Below are positions 1-8,636 of a DNA stretch of 32,758 bases, piece by piece. Below the pieces are notes generated by a model. The model was not told where the DNA came from, ran no database searches, and saw only the letters and a program-made list of their open reading frames with translations. A program made the translations under genes and the position numbers. This stretch comes from DASRZM01 sp035686365 (GTDB lineage: Bacteria; Pseudomonadota; Gammaproteobacteria; Xanthomonadales; Xanthomonadaceae). The stretch is taken from contig DASRZM010000031.1 of NCBI GenBank assembly GCA_035686365.1, forward strand, positions 1 through 32,758. The letters are read 5' to 3'. Every line of letters begins with the position of its first letter. Position 1 is the first letter of the stretch.

Positions 1-141
1 AAAGAAGTCGCCCTCGGCGACCGACAGCGAAACGCCCTTGAGCGCGTGCACGCCGGTCTCGTAGGTCTTTTCCAGTTCCACGACCTGCAGCGCCGGGACC
101 ACAACGGCGGGGTCTTGCGCGGGCTTCGGCTGCGGGCTCAT
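1..141 (-). CDS. ABC transporter ATP-binding protein, N-terminal 47 residues (partial)
   Basis: Only the first 47 codons are present; the gene runs off the left edge of the window. The start is the ATG whose complement is at 139-141. After a proline-rich leader of about 15 residues the frame reads LQVVELEKTYETGVHALKG and then SLSVAEGDFF. This is the usual opening of an ABC-transporter ATPase just before the Walker A loop. The phrase EGDFF resembles the YadG-type ATPase of ABC-2 exporters. The Walker motifs lie outside the window, so the family is inferred from the N-terminus alone. It is divergent from the ferredoxin reductase gene, with 99 bp between the two starts. The substrate cannot be told. 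Confidence 0.72.
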   Translation of the reverse strand, partial: MSPQPKPAQDPAVVVPALQVVELEKTYETGVHALKGVSLSVAEGDFF

Positions 142-168
142 GGTCTGCGGGCGATACAAAAGGCCGTT

Positions 169-174
169 AGTATA
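169..174 (-). promoter_or_regulatory. possible -10 box for the leftward ABC ATPase gene
   Basis: On the minus strand the hexamer TATACT (5 of 6 to TATAAT) lies about 28 bases upstream of the ATPase start codon. It sits in the only AT-rich patch of the divergent 142-240 spacer. I see no convincing -35 hexamer at 16-18 bp, so this is a weak call. Confidence 0.3.
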
Positions 175-240
175 TCGGCCCCTTTGCCGGGCTCCGGCGC
201 CGCCATCGACGGCGCGCACGGGGCTGCCCCAGGATCCGGA

Positions 241-990
241 TTGCACGTCCACTTCGATCTCAAGCTGGTGTCCTCGCGCATGGTGGCGCCGACCGTGCGC
301 CACCTGGCCTTCGTGCGCGGGGACGGCGCGCCGCTGGACTACGTGCCCGGCCAGTTCCTGCAGGTCCACTTCCGCTACCCGGACGGCACGCCGACCAAGC
401 GCAGCTACTCGATCGCCAGCGTGCGCGAGGCCGAATCCGGGCCCGGGGATCCGGTCGAACTGGCGGTGTCCTACGTGCCCGGCGGCGCCGCCACCGACCT
501 GTTCGAGCACCTGCACGAAGGCCAGTGCATCGAGGCCAGCGGTCCGTACGGGCGCTTCTGCCTGATGCCCAACGACGAGAACCGGCGTTACCTGCTGATC
601 GCCACCGGCACCGGGATCACGCCCTATCGGGCCATGCTGCCGCAGCTGCGCGGGCTGATCGCCGCGCGCGGCGTCCAGGTGGTGCTGCTGTTCGGGGCGC
701 GCCATCCGGGCGAGCTGCTCTATGGCGAGGAGTTCGAACGGTTCGCGCAGGCCAATCCCGGCTTCCGGTTCGTGCCGTGCTTCTCGCGCCAGCCGCGCGC
801 GCATCCGCACCGCGACGATCGTCGGGGGTATGTGCAGGACGTGCTGCCGGAGTTCGTACCGGACGCGGAGACCGACATCGCCTACCTGTGCGGCAATCCG
901 GACATGGTCGATGCCTGTTTCGCCGCCCTGAAGGAGCGTGGCTTTCCGGTGCCGCGCGTGCGCCGCGAGAAATACGTGTCCTCGCGCTGA
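241..990 (+). CDS. fpr: ferredoxin--NADP(+) reductase, FAD-binding
   Basis: Predicted cytosolic flavoprotein moving electrons between NADPH and ferredoxin/flavodoxin. The N-terminal FAD barrel carries the flavin motif KRSYSIAS and the GPYG turn. The NADP domain has LIATGTGITP, and near the C-terminus CGNPDMVD matches the CGxxxM signature of the family. The frame is open from base 46, but I chose the TTG at 241. It gives a 249-residue protein, the usual bacterial Fpr length, it follows AGGA with 6-base spacing, and it starts just before the first conserved strand (FDLKLVSSRMVAPTVRH). An internal ATG at 280 would cut into that strand. Family assignment is firm; the exact partner protein is not visible. 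It stands alone, divergent from the ABC ATPase and 73 bp before the hydrolase gene. Confidence 0.9.
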   Translation: MHVHFDLKLVSSRMVAPTVRHLAFVRGDGAPLDYVPGQFLQVHFRYPDGTPTKRSYSIASVREAESGPGDPVELAVSYVPGGAATDLFEHLHEGQCIEASGPYGRFCLMPNDENRRYLLIATGTGITPYRAMLPQLRGLIAARGVQVVLLFGARHPGELLYGEEFERFAQANPGFRFVPCFSRQPRAHPHRDDRRGYVQDVLPEFVPDAETDIAYLCGNPDMVDACFAALKERGFPVPRVRREKYVSSR

Positions 991-1063
991 GGGTTGGAGC
1001 TGTGACATGCGTTTGTAGGCGGGGTCCGTTTGCGCGGCGTCGCCTCGCCACGGGAGGGGAACG

Positions 1064-2527
1064 ATGAGATCGGCAATTCTGGGTGTGGCCGTGCTGGCCG
1101 TGTGTGTCGGCCCGGCCGGGGCGCGCTCGCTGGGCTCGCTGCAGTTCGAGCCCTGCACCCTGACGGCGGGTCACGCGGCCGTGGCCGTGGAGGCGCAGTG
1201 CGCGCGGCTGGCGGTGCCTGAGGATCACGACCGGCCCGACGCCCGCCGCATCGAGCTGGCGATCGCCTGGGTGCCGGCGGCGAACGAGGCCGAGCCGGAC
1301 CCGGTGTTCATGCTCGCCGGCGGCCCCGGCCAGTCGGCGCGCGATGCCTACCCGCTGGTGTCCGCGGCCTTCGGCGAGGTGCTGCGCAAGCGCCACGTGA
1401 TCCTGGTCGACCAGCGCGGCACCGGCGGTTCCAACCCGCTGGCGTGCCGCGACGAGCAGGGCCAGAGCGCACTGCTCGAGGATCCTGCCGGCGACAGTCC
1501 CGAAGCCGCACGCGCCTTCGCCCGGCGCTGCCGCGCCCAGCTCGACGCCGACCTGGCGCGCTACACCACCACCGACGCGGTTGCCGACCTGGAGGCCGTC
1601 CGCGTGGCGATCGGCGCCCCGGCGCTGAACCTGGTGGGCATCTCCTACGGCACCCGTGTGGCGCAGCAGTACGCCGGGCGGCACGGCGCGCATGTGCGCG
1701 CGATGGTGCTCGCCGGGGTGGTCCCGAACACGCTGGTGCTGGGGTCCGAGCACGCCATCAATCTCGAGGCCGCGCTCGAGCGCTACTTCGAGCAGTGCCG
1801 TCAGGACCCGGGCTGCGGCGATCGCTTCGGCGACCCGCGTGCCGCGCTCGATGCCCTTTCCCGCGAGCTGCGGCAGGCGCCGCGCCAGGTCCGGTTCCGC
1901 GATCCGGTGACCGGCGTGAGCCGCGCCGGGTTCATGAGCTACGGTCACCTGGCCGCGGTGGTGCGCCTGTACGCATACGCCCCGCAGACCGCGGCGATGC
2001 TGCCGCTGTCGCTGCACGAGGCCGCGCAGGGCCGGCCCGAACCGCTGATGGCGCAGGCGCAGATGATCGTGGAGGAAGTCGGCGACCAGATCATGCTCGG
2101 CGTGCAGCTGTCGGTGATGTGCGCCGAGGACGTGCCGCTGCTGCAGTCGCGGCCCGAGGACGCGGGCACGGTGCTGGGCACGGCCATCATCGACATTTCC
2201 AGGTGGCAATGCGAGGACTGGCCGGTGCGGCCGGCACCCGGGGATTTCCACCAGCCGCTGCGCTCGGACGTGCCCACGCTGCTGCTGTCCGGGGAACTGG
2301 ATCCGGTCACGCCGCCGCGCTACGCCGAGCAGGTCCTCGAACACCTGACCCGGGGGCGCCACCTGGTCCTGAACGGGCAGGGCCACGGCGTGCTCAGGGT
2401 GGGCTGCACGCCGCGATTGCTGGCGCGATTCATCGACACCGCCGACGCCGCCGAACTCGACGCCGCCTGCCTGGACGATCTGCCCGATACGCCACCGTTT
2501 GCCGGCTTCTACGGCTGGGAGCCCTGA
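1064..2527 (+). CDS. secreted alpha/beta hydrolase, TAP-like/prolyl aminopeptidase-related
   Basis: A 487-residue hydrolase with an N-terminal signal sequence (MRSAILGVAVLAVCVGPAGA), so probably periplasmic or secreted. The fold is visible as the oxyanion segment FMLAGGPGQSA, the nucleophile elbow GISYGT (Ser near residue 194), an acid in LLLSGELDPVTPP (Asp near 412) and the histidine in GQGHGVL (near 441). The last two sit in a TAP-like C-terminal part found in tripeptidyl aminopeptidases and related proteases. A good Shine-Dalgarno (GGGAGGGG) precedes the ATG. Only 3 bases separate its stop from the start of natA, so it is the first gene of a three-gene operon with an ABC exporter. A peptidase role on exported or imported peptides is inference; the substrate is unknown. 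Confidence 0.83.
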   Translation: MRSAILGVAVLAVCVGPAGARSLGSLQFEPCTLTAGHAAVAVEAQCARLAVPEDHDRPDARRIELAIAWVPAANEAEPDPVFMLAGGPGQSARDAYPLVSAAFGEVLRKRHVILVDQRGTGGSNPLACRDEQGQSALLEDPAGDSPEAARAFARRCRAQLDADLARYTTTDAVADLEAVRVAIGAPALNLVGISYGTRVAQQYAGRHGAHVRAMVLAGVVPNTLVLGSEHAINLEAALERYFEQCRQDPGCGDRFGDPRAALDALSRELRQAPRQVRFRDPVTGVSRAGFMSYGHLAAVVRLYAYAPQTAAMLPLSLHEAAQGRPEPLMAQAQMIVEEVGDQIMLGVQLSVMCAEDVPLLQSRPEDAGTVLGTAIIDISRWQCEDWPVRPAPGDFHQPLRSDVPTLLLSGELDPVTPPRYAEQVLEHLTRGRHLVLNGQGHGVLRVGCTPRLLARFIDTADAAELDAACLDDLPDTPPFAGFYGWEP

Positions 2528-2530
2528 GCC

Positions 2531-3277
2531 ATGATCGAAGTGACCGACCTGCACAAGGCATTCAAGGCCAGGGGCGGCGCCGTCAAGGCCGTCGACGGCG
2601 TCGGCTTCCGTGCGCGCGACGGCGAGATCACCGGCCTGCTCGGACCCAACGGCGCCGGCAAGACCACCACCTTGCGCATGCTCTACACGCTGATGAAGCC
2701 CGACGCCGGCAGCGTCCGCGTCGACGGGTTCGATCCGCAGCGCGACGCCGGCGAGGTGCGCCGGCGCCTGGGTGTGCTGCCGGATGCGCGCGGCGTCTAC
2801 AAGCGCCTGACCGCGCGCGAGAACATCGCCTACTTCGGGCGCCTGCACGGCCTGGATCCGGCCACCATCGCCGCCCGGACCGGCGCCCTGGTGCAGGCGC
2901 TGGAGATGGGCGACTTCATCGACCGCCAGGCCGAGGGCTACTCGCAGGGCCAGCGCACCAAGACCGCGATCGCGCGCGCGCTGGTGCACGATCCGATGAA
3001 CGTGATCCTGGACGAGCCGACCAACGGCCTGGACGTGATGACCACGCGCGGGCTGCGCGGCTTCCTGCGCGAGCTGCGGGTACAGGGCCGCTGCGTGATC
3101 TTTTCCAGCCACATCATGCAGGAGGTGGCGGCGCTGTGCGACCGCATCGTGGTGATCGCCAAGGGCCGGGTGGTCGCGCAGGGCACGGCCGAGGAGCTGC
3201 GGCTGCTCACCGGTGAGGAAAACCTGGAGGACGCTTTCGTCAAGGCGATCGGTTCGGAGGAGGGGCTGTCGGCATGA
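2531..3277 (+). CDS. natA: ABC transporter ATP-binding protein, NatA type
   Basis: A 248-residue ABC ATPase of the ABC-2 exporter class. Walker A is GLLGPNGAGKTTT. The signature appears as YSQGQRTK rather than the canonical LSGGQ, a variant usual in the NatA group. Walker B and D-loop are VILDEPTNGLD, followed by the switch histidine in FSSHIMQE. NatA with NatB forms an exporter first described for sodium extrusion in Bacillus; the substrate in Xanthomonadales is not established, so the symbol names the family only. Its stop codon overlaps the natB start by ATGA, showing translational coupling. The upstream hydrolase is in the same operon. Confidence 0.85.
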   Translation: MIEVTDLHKAFKARGGAVKAVDGVGFRARDGEITGLLGPNGAGKTTTLRMLYTLMKPDAGSVRVDGFDPQRDAGEVRRRLGVLPDARGVYKRLTARENIAYFGRLHGLDPATIAARTGALVQALEMGDFIDRQAEGYSQGQRTKTAIARALVHDPMNVILDEPTNGLDVMTTRGLRGFLRELRVQGRCVIFSSHIMQEVAALCDRIVVIAKGRVVAQGTAEELRLLTGEENLEDAFVKAIGSEEGLSA

Positions 3278-4443
3278 GCGCGATGTGGACCGTTCTGCTC
3301 AAGGAACTGCGCGACCTGGCGCGCGACCGCCGCACCGTGACGATCGCCCTGGTGATGGGGCCGATCCTGATGCCGGCATTGATGATCGGCATCCTGAGCC
3401 TGGGCGCGAAGAAGGCCAGTGCGCAGCTGGAGCAGACGCTGGAACTGCCGGTGGCAGGCGCCGAGCGCGCGCCCAACCTGGTCGCCTGGCTGGACGGACA
3501 GAACGTGGACGTGGTGGCCGCGCCCGCCGATGTGGCGGCCGCGATCGCCAGCCAGGAGCGGGACCTGGTGCTGGAGATCGGCAACGACTACGCCGGGCAC
3601 TGGCGCGGCAGCCGGCCGGCGACGGTGGAGATCGTCTACGACGCCTCGCGCCAGGACAGCGAGATCCCGGTGCGGAGACTGGAGCGGTTGCTGGAAGGCT
3701 ACTCGCAGCAGGTCGGTGCACTGCGGCTGCTGGCACGCGGGATCAGCCCGGCGGCGGCCAGCCCGCTGCTGGTCTCGCGGCGCGACCTGTCCACGCCGCA
3801 GAGCCGGGCCGGCCGGTTGCTGGCCTTCCTGCCCTATTTCCTGATCCTGACCGCGTTCCTGGGCGGCGCCTACCTGGTGATCGACGTCACCGCCGGCGAG
3901 CGCGAGCGGCAGTCGCTGGAACCGCTGCTGGCCACCCCGGCTGCGCGCGGCGCGATCATGAGCGGCAAGATCGGGGCGGCCTGCGTCTTCGGTTTCGCCA
4001 GCCTGCTGCTGACCCTGCTGGGCTTCAAGTTCGGTTTCCAGTTCGCGCCGCCTCTGGGTGCGCGCCTGGACGTGAGCTGGGGCGCGGTGGCCAGGATCCT
4101 GGCGATCCTGGTGCCGATGCTGCTGATCGGCACCACGCTGCTGACGGTGATCTCGGCCAGCGTCAAGAGCGTGAAGGAGGCCTCGAGCTACATGAGCGTG
4201 CTGATGATCCTGCCGATCGTGCCCTCGATCTACCTGATGATCTCACCGGTCAAGAACCAGTTGTGGATGCTGACCGTACCGTTCCTGGCCCAGAACCAGG
4301 CGATCATGGCGGTGCTGCGCGGCGAAGCGCTGGCACCGCTGGAATGGGCCGTGTATGGCGCCGCCGGGCTGGGCGCCGGCGCGCTGCTGTGGCTGGTCGC
4401 CGCGCGCATGTACCACCGCGAGAAGCTCGCGATCTCCGCCTGA
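3274..4443 (+). CDS. natB: ABC transporter permease, NatB type (ABC-2 family)
   Basis: A 389-residue inner-membrane permease, partner of the preceding ATPase (ATGA overlap). It starts with the cytoplasmic segment MSAMWTVLLKELRDLARDRRT typical of ABC-2 permeases, then a first membrane span (residues about 22-45). A long extracytoplasmic loop follows (about 50-185), and then a block of hydrophobic helices from LLAFLPYFLILTAFLGGAYL to the C-terminus, including GERERQSLEPLLATPAARG, a conserved NatB phrase. Together with natA it should form the membrane channel of an exporter. No substrate can be assigned from sequence. It converges with the TonB-like gene with only 20 bases between the stops. Confidence 0.83.
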   Translation: MSAMWTVLLKELRDLARDRRTVTIALVMGPILMPALMIGILSLGAKKASAQLEQTLELPVAGAERAPNLVAWLDGQNVDVVAAPADVAAAIASQERDLVLEIGNDYAGHWRGSRPATVEIVYDASRQDSEIPVRRLERLLEGYSQQVGALRLLARGISPAAASPLLVSRRDLSTPQSRAGRLLAFLPYFLILTAFLGGAYLVIDVTAGERERQSLEPLLATPAARGAIMSGKIGAACVFGFASLLLTLLGFKFGFQFAPPLGARLDVSWGAVARILAILVPMLLIGTTLLTVISASVKSVKEASSYMSVLMILPIVPSIYLMISPVKNQLWMLTVPFLAQNQAIMAVLRGEALAPLEWAVYGAAGLGAGALLWLVAARMYHREKLAISA

Positions 4444-4463
4444 TCGCGGCGCGCGCGCGCGAA

Positions 4464-5435
4464 TCAGTCGAGCTTGAAGTCGATGGTCTGGCGGGTGCGC
4501 ACCTCGGCGCCGGGGGCCTCGAAGCGCCAGCCCAGCACCGCCCGCAGGGCGTCGCGCTCGAATACCCCGGAGCTGCTTCTCACCACGGTGGCGTCGCTGA
4601 CCGAACCATCGGGATTGATCGTGAACTCCACTTCCACCGAGCCCTCCAGCCGTCGCCGCAGCGCCTGCGGCGGATAGCGCGGCGCGCTGCGCGAGACCAC
4701 TCGCGGTACCCCGACCGGCGGCTCGGCCGGCTGCGCCGGCGCGGCCGGTGGCGGCTGTGTCTGCGGTGGCGGCGTCTGCGGCTGTGGCGGCGGGGTCGTC
4801 GCCACCGGCTGCGACGGCGGCGGGGTCGCCGGCTGCGGCTCGGGCTGTGGCGGCAGCGCCACCGGCTGCGGCTCCGGTTCCGGTGTCCTGGCCACGCGCT
4901 CCTGCTCGGCGGACTCGCGCTCGGTGCGCTCGCGCGCCTGGGTGAGCTCGCGCTCGAGCCGGCCCAGCGATGGGGCGCGCTCGTCGGCGCGCCGGATCAG
5001 CGCGATCAGGCGCTCGGTCTCGTCGTGGTCGCGCGCGGCCAGCGCCCGCTCGGCGGCCAGCACCGCGTAGGGCATGGACTCGGACACCGCTTCGCGGGCC
5101 GAGACATCGTTGGGCTGGATCTGCAGCAGATCCAGGTACAGCTCCATGGCGTTGTCGCCCGGCGGCGCGAACCAGCGCTGCTCGCGCAGCGCCGAACGCG
5201 CCGCCTCGCGCAGCTGCACCTCGCGTTCGGCCGAATCCTCGACCGGTTCGGCCACCTGCTGCTGCTGCTGTGTGCCCGGCCCGGTGGCGGCCTGCTCGGG
5301 CTCGCCCCGGGTCAGGAACCACGCGAGCCCGCCCAGCGCCAGCACGGCGACCACGACGAGCACGATGACGATGGGCTTGACCGCTCCGGTCTGCCAACGA
5401 CGGCCACCCCCCCCGAATACCGCATCACGCGACAT
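4464..5435 (-). CDS. TonB-family energy transducer with helical insert (orphan)
   Basis: A 323-residue protein with a short cytoplasmic N-terminus, one membrane anchor (about residues 19-43, IVIVLVVVAVLALGGLAWFL), a glutamine run, and an alpha-helical charged region (about 65-170) that looks repeat-like or coiled. A proline-rich linker follows (about 175-235), then a C-terminal TonB domain with SAPRYPPQALRRRLEGSVEV and DALRAVLGWRFEAP. TonB proteins carry proton-motive energy from ExbB/ExbD to outer-membrane receptors. No ExbB/ExbD genes adjoin this copy, unlike the tonB at 20174. The long helical domain between anchor and linker is unusual compared with classical TonB. It could instead serve another envelope function that uses the TonB_C fold. 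The start ATG at 5435 is accepted because it precedes the anchor closely. Confidence 0.82.
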   Translation of the reverse strand: MSRDAVFGGGGRRWQTGAVKPIVIVLVVVAVLALGGLAWFLTRGEPEQAATGPGTQQQQQVAEPVEDSAEREVQLREAARSALREQRWFAPPGDNAMELYLDLLQIQPNDVSAREAVSESMPYAVLAAERALAARDHDETERLIALIRRADERAPSLGRLERELTQARERTERESAEQERVARTPEPEPQPVALPPQPEPQPATPPPSQPVATTPPPQPQTPPPQTQPPPAAPAQPAEPPVGVPRVVSRSAPRYPPQALRRRLEGSVEVEFTINPDGSVSDATVVRSSSGVFERDALRAVLGWRFEAPGAEVRTRQTIDFKLD

Positions 5436-5533
5436 GGCGGACTCCTCCGCAAACTACCCCAAGGAAGGCTACCGCTGTTTGCCGTCTTTGCCCACCGGGC
5501 CGCGCCGCCACCGGTGCACAACCGTGAACGCGG

Positions 5534-6880
5534 TCACTTGCCGATGCAGAAGTCCGCGAAAATGCGACCCAGCAGGGCATCGGCGTCGACCGGACCGATG
5601 ATCTGGCCGAGCGCGTGCTGGGCCAGGCGCAGCTCCTCGGCAGCCAGTTCGCCGGCCCGTTCGACCTGAAGGCGCTGTGCCGCGGCCTGCAGATGCGCGG
5701 CGGCGCACTCGAGCGCCTCCACGTGGCGGGCGCGGGCGCTGAAGCTGCCCTCGCCCGCGGCCTGCAGCCCGGCGCAGCCACGCAGCCGCGCGGCCAGGGT
5801 GTCCAGCCCCTCGCCGGTCAGGGCCGAGATCGGCAACGCGTCCGGCTGTGCCGGCGCGGCAACCGCCTCGGGCAGGTCGGTCTTGTTGTACAGCCACAGG
5901 ACCTGCACCGCGTCGGGCAGCTGCGCAGCCAGCGTCGCGCGCTCGCGCGCGCCCCGGCGGGCATCGAGCACCGCCAGCACCAGGTCGGCACGCGCCAGTT
6001 CGGCCCGGGCGCGGCGGACGCCTTCGCGCTCGACCGGATCCTGGCTGCCGCGCAGGCCGGCGGTGTCGACCAGGGTCAGCTCGATCCCGTCCAGCTGCAC
6101 GGTCTCGCGCAGCAGATCGCGGGTGGTGCCGGGCAGCGCCGTGACGATGGCGCGCTCGCTGCCGGCGAGCGCGTTCAACAGCGAGCTCTTGCCGGCGTTG
6201 GGCGCGCCGGCGATCACCACGTGCAGCCCGTCGCGCAGGCGCTGCCCGCGACGGGCCGCCTGCAACAGTTCCCGGAGCTGGGTGGTGACCGCTTCGAGCC
6301 GCCCGTGCAGTGCCGCATCGCCCAGGTGGTCGATCTCCTCCTCGGGAAAGTCGATCGCCGCCTCCACGTGCACGCGCAGCGTAGTGAACACCTCGGTCAG
6401 GGCCTCCACCTGCTGCGAAAACTCACCCTGCAGCGAGCGCCGCGCCGCCCGCAGCGCCGCCTCGGAACCGGCGGCGATCAGGTCGGCGACCGCCTCGGCC
6501 TGGGCCAGGTCGAGCTTGCCGTTGAGGTAGGCGCGCTCGGTGAACTCGCCCGGGCGCGCCAGCCGCGCGCCCAATCCGACGATGCGCGCGACCAGCCGCC
6601 GCAGCAGCAGCGGATTGCCGTGCCCGTGCAGCTCCAGCACGTCCTCGCCGGTGTAGGAGCGGGGCCCGGCGAAGAACAGCGCCACGCCGTCGTCGAGCAC
6701 CGAGCCGTCGCCATCGTGGAATCGGCGGTGGGCGATCCGGCCCGGCTGCGGCCGGCGGCCGGTGACCGCCTGCGCGATGGCGGCCGCGTCGGGTCCGGAC
6801 ACCCGCACGATGCCGATGCCGCCGGCAGCCGGGCCGGTGGCGATGGCCACGATGGTCTCGGCGGCGGCCTGGCTGTTCAT
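5534..6880 (-). CDS. mnmE: tRNA uridine-5-carboxymethylaminomethyl(34) synthesis GTPase MnmE
   Basis: Works with MnmG to install the (carboxymethyl)aminomethyl group on wobble uridine 34 of certain tRNAs, in the cytosol. At 448 residues it has the normal length. The N-terminal tetrahydrofolate-binding domain begins ETIVAIATGPAAGGIGIVRVSG and contains RPGEFTERAYLNGKLDL. The inserted G domain has P-loop GAPNAGKSS (about 224), the switch segment LPGTTRD, DTAGLR and YNKTD. The protein ends in FCIGK, the family's C-terminal cysteine motif. It is the last gene of the rpmH-rnpA-yidC-mnmE cluster leading leftwards from the origin, 64 bp after yidC. I see no clear Shine-Dalgarno, but the start is fixed by the conserved N-terminus. 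Confidence 0.97.
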   Translation of the reverse strand: MNSQAAAETIVAIATGPAAGGIGIVRVSGPDAAAIAQAVTGRRPQPGRIAHRRFHDGDGSVLDDGVALFFAGPRSYTGEDVLELHGHGNPLLLRRLVARIVGLGARLARPGEFTERAYLNGKLDLAQAEAVADLIAAGSEAALRAARRSLQGEFSQQVEALTEVFTTLRVHVEAAIDFPEEEIDHLGDAALHGRLEAVTTQLRELLQAARRGQRLRDGLHVVIAGAPNAGKSSLLNALAGSERAIVTALPGTTRDLLRETVQLDGIELTLVDTAGLRGSQDPVEREGVRRARAELARADLVLAVLDARRGARERATLAAQLPDAVQVLWLYNKTDLPEAVAAPAQPDALPISALTGEGLDTLAARLRGCAGLQAAGEGSFSARARHVEALECAAAHLQAAAQRLQVERAGELAAEELRLAQHALGQIIGPVDADALLGRIFADFCIGK

Positions 6881-6944
6881 CGCAGCAGTGCCCGCCGGCC
6901 GCGCCCGCGGCGGGCGCGGAGGCGGCGTCGAGCCCGAATGCCGC

Positions 6945-8636
6945 TCAGGCCGCGGGCCGGGGCCGCACCTGCACCCCGTGACGTCGCATGATCAACCATT
7001 GCTGCAGCAGCCCCAGCGTGCCGTTGGTGGCCCAGTACAGGACCAGGCCGGCGGGGAAGAAGGCGAACATGATGCCGAACACGAACGGCATGGCCTGCAT
7101 CATGCGGCGCTGGATCGGGTCCATGCCCGGTGCCGGCGACAGCTTCTGCGTCGCCCACATCGCGAACATGTTCAGCGCCGGCAGGATGAAGTACGGATCG
7201 CGCGCGGTCAGGTCGTCGATCCAGCCGGGAATCCAGGTGGCGTGTCGCAGTTCCACGCTTTCCACCAGCACCCAGTACAGGGCGATGAACACCGGGATCT
7301 GCACCAGGATGGGCAGGCAGCCGCCGGCCGGATTGATCTTCTCCTTGCGGTAGAGCTCGATCATCGCCTGCTGGAACTTCTGCTTGTCCTCGCCGTAGCG
7401 TTCCTTCAGCGCCTCGATGCGCGGCTGCACCGTGCGCAGCTTGGCGAAGCTCCGGTACTGGGCTTCGGACAGCTTGAAAAAGGCCAGCTTGATCAGCACC
7501 ACCAGCGCCACGATCGCCCAGCCCCAGTTGCGCAGCAGCGAGTGCAGCAGCGAGAGCAGCCAGAACAGTGGCTGCGCCAGCACCGTGAAGATGCCGTAGT
7601 CGATGGTCAGGCCCAGGCCCGGGGCAACGTCCTCGAGTTCGTCCTGCAGCTTGGGACCCACATACAACTGGGCCGTGCGCGTGACCGATTCGCCGGGGCC
7701 GATGCGGACGGTCTCGCCCACCGTGCGGATCAGGTGGCGCGATCCGCCCAGCTGCGCGGTCGCCACCGCCACCTGCTGTTCCGGGTCCGGGATCCAGGCG
7801 GCGAAGAAGTAGTGCTGCAACATCGCCACCCACCCGCGATCGAGCGTTGCCTGCACCGGTTCCTCGAGGAATTCGTCGAAGTCCAGCTTGTTGAACTTGT
7901 GCTCGGGGCTGTACCAGGCGGCGCCGACGAAACTGAAAGCTTCCGGGCTGGCCAGCAAGTTGCGCTTGGCGCCTGCGGGCGGGACCCGCTGCAGTTGCCG
8001 GTAGGGGCTGCCCTGCCACTGGCCGGGGCCCAGGTTGCGGACCTCCTCGCGCACGCCGATCGCGTAGCTGCCGCGTTCGAACACGTAGGTCCTGCGCACT
8101 TCCACACCGTCCCCGCGCCAGAGGAACGGCACCAGGACCTGTTCGGCATCCTCGGCCAGCGCATGGCGCATGCCCTCGGTCGTGAAGGCATCCTCGTGGC
8201 TGGGCGCAGGGTGGCTGCGGCTGACCCAGCCGCTCTGGGCGACGAAGTAGCCGGGGCCGGCGGGCGCCAGCAACTGCACCGGTTCGGCGCCGTCCTGGGT
8301 GCTGTCTGGATAACGCAGCAGGTCCGCACGCTGGACGGTGCCCCCGCGCGGATCGATCTCCACGCGCAGGACATCGGTGCTCACCACGACCGCCGCACCC
8401 ACGCCGGTTGCGGCATCGGCGCCCGGCGCCGGCGGAGCATCGCGGGCTGCCATCGCCGGGTCCATCGCGTCCGGGGGCTCTGGAATCGCTGCCGGGTCGA
8501 TCACCGGAGGTGCCGCCGTCGGCGCGGGATCGGCCGCTGCTCCGGGGGGCGCGGCATGGTCCTGCTGCCAGGCTTGCCAGAGCAGAAAGGCCACGCCGAT
8601 CCAGGCGATCAGCAAGATGGTGCGAAACTGGTTCAT
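6945..8636 (-). CDS. yidC: membrane protein insertase YidC
   Basis: Inserts and folds inner-membrane proteins, alone or with SecYEG. The 563-residue protein starts at the ATG complementary to 8634-8636. Its first span (MNQFRTILLIAWIGVAFLLW) is followed by an Ala/Pro-rich linker and the large periplasmic P1 domain of gammaproteobacterial YidC. The conserved C-terminal half holds helix TM2 (LFWLLSLLHSLLRNWGWAIV), the cytoplasmic hairpin KERYGEDKQKFQQAMIELYR, NPAGGCLPILVQIPVFIALY, and the last span ending WATNGTLGLLQQWLI. The frame is open a further 46 codons upstream, but that stretch lacks homology and overlaps rnpA. The start overlaps the rnpA stop by ATGA, so the two genes are translationally coupled. 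No yidD lies between them. Confidence 0.96.
   Translation of the reverse strand: MNQFRTILLIAWIGVAFLLWQAWQQDHAAPPGAAADPAPTAAPPVIDPAAIPEPPDAMDPAMAARDAPPAPGADAATGVGAAVVVSTDVLRVEIDPRGGTVQRADLLRYPDSTQDGAEPVQLLAPAGPGYFVAQSGWVSRSHPAPSHEDAFTTEGMRHALAEDAEQVLVPFLWRGDGVEVRRTYVFERGSYAIGVREEVRNLGPGQWQGSPYRQLQRVPPAGAKRNLLASPEAFSFVGAAWYSPEHKFNKLDFDEFLEEPVQATLDRGWVAMLQHYFFAAWIPDPEQQVAVATAQLGGSRHLIRTVGETVRIGPGESVTRTAQLYVGPKLQDELEDVAPGLGLTIDYGIFTVLAQPLFWLLSLLHSLLRNWGWAIVALVVLIKLAFFKLSEAQYRSFAKLRTVQPRIEALKERYGEDKQKFQQAMIELYRKEKINPAGGCLPILVQIPVFIALYWVLVESVELRHATWIPGWIDDLTARDPYFILPALNMFAMWATQKLSPAPGMDPIQRRMMQAMPFVFGIMFAFFPAGLVLYWATNGTLGLLQQWLIMRRHGVQVRPRPAA

Noticed and set aside
46..240. Longer start for the ferredoxin reductase at base 46
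   Set aside because: The extension overlaps the divergent ABC gene and has no homology; the TTG at 241 has a ribosome-binding site and normal length.
4440..4467. Hairpin CTGAT...ATCAG between natB and the TonB-like gene as a terminator
   Set aside because: The interior is a simple CG alternation that pairs in many ways and there is no T-tract, so I do not call it.
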